64,000 nt of DNA, from the NCBI GenBank assembly GCA_026120035.1, contig JALRME010000005.1, positions 124,001-188,000 on the forward strand, written 5' to 3'. The notes under the pieces are model-generated. The model had not been told where the DNA came from and made no database searches. It was given only the letters and a program-made list of their open reading frames with translations. Made by a program: the position numbers and the translations under genes. Positions 59,614 through 64,000 of this stretch are shown piece after piece. Within the stretch, counting starts at the first letter, position 1. Each line of letters opens with the position of its first letter. Origin of the DNA: Coleophoma eucalyptorum. Lineage: Eukaryota; Ascomycota; Leotiomycetes; Helotiales; Dermateaceae.

Positions 59614-61801
59614 AGCAACCCCAAACCCTCCTGAGACATCCTTTTTCAACACCGACCAAATGATTCCAAATGCAAGACCAAGAACTAAGGATAGTATTAG
59701 CATGACTGTCGCCGCTAGTGACTGATCGATGACCTCGACGAAGTTTAAGCCCCATCCTGCATTACCATCCGCTCGCTTAGGGTCAAATATTAGAGGTCGT
59801 ATCATTTTCTTGGGTATGCGCTGCAGGTAAAAATCCGAGCCACTGGGGGCTTTATGGCAGTTTTGAAATAGATGGATCATGTGTTTAGAGCTTATGGGCG
59901 GGATTGTCGTGGGTGGAGCAGGTACAAACTCATAGTCCGTCTGAGCTGGCGGTACCTCGTTTGGGACAAGGCCGTCTACAAGATCATCAGGTAGAGCCTC
60001 GAACTTGCAGAAAGGATTAGAGTTGATGAATTCTCTCAATTGGAATAATCATCGTAGTTTCTCACCTTGACGAAGTCAATCCTGCTTAAACGGAATAGTA
60101 AAAGATCCTGCCAGTTCTTTTGTTTATAATAGGTTTTTCTCAGGGTTTCAAATAATACTGCATTTGTGACAGGCTGCTGCCTACCATCGCATGTGACATG
60201 TAGCGGCTCCAGTTTTGTTGCATAGAGAGATTTTGGTAGACAGACATGTAACCAACGACATGTTTGAGCCTGAGTGCACAGAGATACTTGGGCGGTGCTG
60301 GGTTTTGAGGCTGAGTAAGGCAGAACATGGCCTGGCAGATGTCGCAGCTTATTACGAGCATTGACGACTATATTTGTAAGCTGCCTGTATATTCTCAAAG
60401 GTCCTGGAAGAGGCTGCGCCTCATTGGATATCCGTGCGTGTGATATGTATCCCGAATTCACCAGCTCCATTGCAAAGTTTACAACAGCGCCAAACTGAAG
60501 TTCTTCGAAATAGTCAAGTGATTTCATGCCGCAGCACTTTTGAAATTAGTTTGTTGACCACTAAGCTAGTATCGTTTGTCTAGACTTACACAGGTCCATT
60601 CTAGTCGACGGAGACTTCCGGACTCCATATGCATTTTTGCCGGGCCGAAAATCGACCTGTAGATGGTAGCCAAGACTGGTAACGCCGGTGAGATATCTGT
60701 TAATATCAGCTTTAATAAATACACTTTCTGTTCTGGAAAGTGACGCTCAGTTCGCACTTCTATCCCCTGCGCAGGGATTTTCAGATCCTCAATACTGCTA
60801 TCATCTGGGGTTAAGCCGAGTGGCCTTTTAGAGTCATGAATATTTGATTGAGTCTCAGTCTGGCTTGTCTCAGCGGGGTTAACAGTCTTGTTCTCTGTTA
60901 TGTTTGCGTAATCGACTCCCGGCGGCGACTCAGCCGCATTATCACTCTCATATGACTTTTCGGAGTATTTGTTGTTCGATAGCAGAGAGTCTTCAGTTGG
61001 AATAGTAGAATGGATGGAGCCTTCTTGCAACAAAGGATTTTCCTGTTTCAAGCCGTCCAGTCCAGGTTGAAAATGATACCCTCCATCAACTTTTGTTGGT
61101 ATTCTGGGAATTGATTCATATTGCGACCTTAATAGACTGGTCGTATGTAAAGTTTGAGGATAGGTTGTTGATGTTGCCGGTGGTAGTCTTTGCTCATTCG
61201 TATAATCTGACTGATCTTGAGGAATGGTATATCCCGATCTTGGTTCATTAATGCTTCTTCTTCTGGCTGTTCGCTGTACACTGGGTCCTGTGGGCTGTGA
61301 CCTTGAAGTAGGACCCCGAGAAAGGTCGTCTTCGAATACCGGTAGGCGCGTTGTTGTAATAGGTGGACGAGAACTGGATGAGGAAGTAGAGGGCGACGAA
61401 CGACGACTCTGGCTCTTTGCTTCATCTCTCTCACGTCTCAGTCTCTGATTCTCTTTCTTCAAGTCCTCTACATCTTTCTTCAACAGCCTCTTGTCTTCCA
61501 TAAGCTTTTCACATTCCGCGTCTACTGCACGGCGATCACGACTCTTCTCTTTGAGTAATTGTTCAAGGTCCTTATTCGCCGTCTCTAAGCTAGCGATTGT
61601 GGCGGTTGTAGCATCAAGTGCATCCTGGAGAGCGCGCACGCTCCGGCGCTGTTGATCGATGTCGTAGTAACTATTAGGCTCGGCTGTCCCGAGGGAGGCC
61701 CGTTGGCTTGAGTTGGATGAGCCGATACCTGAGTCCCGACTGCGGTATGAAGAGTGGCCCTTGGTAGAGCTGGTGTAGCGGACGTGCTTGTCTCCCGGCA
61801 T
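59554..61801 (-). CDS. chimeric coiled-coil/two-helix membrane protein
   Basis: Unknown function. Exons 61801-60590, 60536-60066 and 60003-59554 give 710 aa. Residues 1-198 are almost identical to CC1 (Ser/Arg-rich start, coiled coil at about 51-130 ending KKENQRLRRERD). Residues 199-404 are polar. The middle and C-terminal parts (MKSLDYFEELQFGAVVNFAM; TYYKQKNWQDLLLFRLSRID) lead to WGLNFVEVIDQSLAATVMLI with two transmembrane helices at about 655-679 and 686-705 and a very short tail. I recall that a WGL-FVE..+ two-helix end is found in a family of uncharacterised fungal proteins. The last intron (62 nt, CTCTAAT branch, CAAG acceptor) resolves an apparent frame break. The 3' end overlaps copy B of the junction duplication. 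Confidence 0.72.
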
Positions 61802-64000
61802 GGTGGAAATGAAACTTCTCTGTTGGTGATAGACGTAGCAATCCTAAGGGAGAAACAGGCGCGCCTGTTATAGAGATAAGCATGGCATGCCACTTGAGAA
61901 GTTGTGTTTATTTCAGGCAGCTTGCATCTGGGAAGGCGACAGCGCAGTCGTAGGAAGGCCAATGCGGTACACCTTCGACTACTCTATTCTTGTTGATGCA
62001 GAGAGACTCCCATTGTGAGCATCTATTGGCACAGAAAACCAGGCTCGACACTGCGCCTCATGAGCAGATCTCGCTTCTCGGTGTCCTTTTTCAGCTGCAT
62101 CATTGGTCTGGCTGAAACATACGAGCGAAATTTGCAAAAGAAATATAGAACGATGCTAGCTTGATTTGTCTAGAACATGGCTCAAGAGCCTTATCTCATT
62201 GAAAAGCGTCTGCATTGAAGCGCAAAAGAGTCGATGACTCATCTCAAATCGAGCTTTATGCACTACCTCGCTTTCAAGCGCTCCTTCAGCTGACTTTGGT
62301 TGGCCTCGGCTGATGACATCTTCCTTTTCTTCGGGGAATGCCCTAACGCGGTTCAAAATCTCCAGTATATTAGCATTACAATGGGTGAGGACAATTGGTG
62401 AGGCAGAAGCCATTAACCAGAGCAATACCATTGATGGTCTAGAATTCCATAGTGAAATGTGTCGTCGAAATGGGAAATAAGCGGAAGCACAGTGAAGACG
62501 TGTAGGTATTGTCGGGCCAGCTCAAATGGTTTCAAAGCAGCAAGAAAATCTTACTCCCATCCTGCTTTAGCATGTATTGCGATGTTATTAATACAAGTAA
62601 ATTAAAAGTAGAGAATAGAGATCCGGTCAGTTTACTATTTGTCTTGATTCAGGCACATATTCGAACACAAGTCTTGTCTTTCACTATAATCTGCTAAAAA
62701 TTCAGGAACCAGTCTCTGAAAAATGGACGAGAGATTGAAGAATCTATAGGTGCTGAAATCGGTCAAATTCGAGAAGAATTCCTTGTGAGTCCAGAAATTA
62801 TTCTTTAAATCCTTCTCAGGCAGTTGGTATTGGCTTACGTTAGGTAACGTAAGATTTGACTTATATGTCAAACAGGTGTAATGTTCATATGTGGTTAAAG
62901 ATGTTGATTGAAGAGAGTGTGAGGCAGAGAGGTATAAGTACCTCTCTCGCTAAGAATACAGTATGTGACATGTGACTAGATCTCGTGATTGGCCTGTTGT
63001 AAGTGACATTCCGACAGCTAGTTTTGAAGAATATCATCAACACAAACGCATAGATAGTTATCAGAAGTCTTTTCAGTTGGATAGAAACCTTGTACTTGTC
63101 ATAGTCTTCCCCGATGCAATGTAGCACCCGTGCAGCTTCATCGAGCCAAATTGTGGAGTGGCTTACATACATGGTTAGCCGCGGAAAATCGCTGATGGAT
63201 GTTGTTGGTGAGGGACAGAAATATTTTCTTTGGAATTTATTAGCACGGTGGTCATATCAGACCTGGTATTCACAGAGAGTGTGTGAGTTCTTCTGATCTT
63301 GCATAGGTGTATTGCACCCTCGTGGGAGGAGATTTTTCCCTGTACTGAAACCCATCTCAATACCTTGGAGTAAGACTTGGATGTTAGTACTCGTTTTGAC
63401 TTTGTTCTCAACATGAGTATCGACTTATCAAAGCAGGGATAGTCTAAGTCCTTAGACCTCATAATTTAGAGTTCTCAAAACGAGAAGGATGGGTAATAAC
63501 TATGAACCATATTTTCATTATGATTCATGAAGGATCCTGTTCATGGATCTCCTGAGGCACTGAGTTGATGTTAATAAGGATCTATGCAAGATTATCTTTG
63601 AGCAGTGAAACAGGGCCTCCCGTTCACATTCTCAACCAATATAGAATGTTTACACCGCTCAGTAACAGAGTAGACACACTTTATCCTTTCTGTCTTGACC
63701 CTGTGATGCCTAGACTAGATTTATACTTTGAATGCGAACTCTATAATAGCGAATTGTTTTACCGGCAATCGGACTTTATCGCCAAGTTCTGACCAATGAA
63801 CCAAATCATCGGGACTTCAAAATACAACGACTTGAATTATACAACCATCTTAAGGGCAACTTATCACAAGTATTTAAGTGAAATAGAAGTAAACATGCAC
63901 CAGGTAGCCGATCAAGACAGCTTGAGTTCGGGTTGGAAAGCTAATTGGGAAATGATAGCCGATGGGGAACCAAGATCGGAAAGTAGTTTCCGATCGTCGC
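61802..64000. other. right-edge gene-poor DNA
   Basis: Upstream flank of the chimeric gene. No intact gene. A perfect hairpin CTTACGTTA-GG-TAACGTAAG occurs near 62836. Minus-strand fragments at 62.1-63.2 kb are listed separately. Confidence 0.4.
62156..63172 (-). pseudogene. possible decayed gene, helical NLR-associated N-terminus type
   Basis: Three minus-strand fragments: 63172-62885 with STIWLDEAARVLHCIGEDYD and QLKRLLITIYAFVLMIFFKT; 62871-62635 with EKDLKNNFWTHKEFFSNLTD; and 62431-62156 with ILEILNRVRAFPEEKEDVIS. The QLK..L..IY..VL..F pattern is reminiscent of the helical domains before NACHT/NB-ARC in fungal STAND proteins. I could not join the pieces with good splice sites, so this is weak. 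Confidence 0.22.

Noticed and set aside
60004..60065. Frameshift in the chimeric membrane gene
   Set aside because: A 62-nt intron with a CTCTAAT branch site joins FVK to FEALPDDL in frame.

Overview
The window is nuclear DNA of a filamentous ascomycete (Pezizomycotina); gene content and protein style suggest Leotiomycetes, but that rank is an inference. The evidence is many short GT-AG introns (most 43-75 nt, several with a CTAA(C/T) branch site), ordinary eukaryotic housekeeping genes on both strands, a fungal NLR-type STAND gene and a secreted Ser/Thr-rich protein. Twenty-one protein genes can be built exon by exon, and every model without a gap closes to a whole number of codons. I saw no tRNA, rRNA, CRISPR array or intact transposon.

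Housekeeping block, about 0.7-21.4 kb: mre11 (-), mitochondrial uS19m (+), a zinc alcohol dehydrogenase (-), a decayed tandem repeat, arp3 (-), a taspase-like threonine aspartase (+), tfb4 of TFIIH (-), a UNC-45/She4/Cro1 myosin chaperone (+) and a Tbf1-type telobox factor (-). Accessory block, 21.4-40.4 kb: a MITE-like foldback element, an NLR with hydrolase, NB-ARC and near-identical TPRs, a flavin split-barrel protein, and three minus-strand coiled-coil genes spread over long gene-poor DNA. Second housekeeping block, 40.4-55.4 kb: ppg1 (-), upf3 (+), a secreted GMC oxidoreductase (-), an MCH1-like MFS transporter (+), a conserved unknown (-) and a flotillin (+). Right end, 55.4-64 kb: a secreted Ser/Thr-rich gene with a minisatellite and an N gap, then a coiled-coil/membrane gene, then gene-poor DNA.

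Most interesting structure: (1) the Ser/Thr-rich gene lies between two direct copies of the flotillin/membrane-gene tail-to-tail junction, so each copy carries a stump of the gene on the far side; (2) the membrane gene begins with 593 bp almost identical to a separate coiled-coil gene 30 kb away, after which the two diverge sharply; (3) the NLR ends in nine 126-bp TPR units that differ mainly at a few recurrent positions. Head-to-head pairs mre11/uS19m, tfb4/cro1-like and ppg1/upf3 share short intergenic regions. Several exons of 14-23 nt (mre11, uS19m, arp3, flotillin) are easily missed by automatic gene finders.
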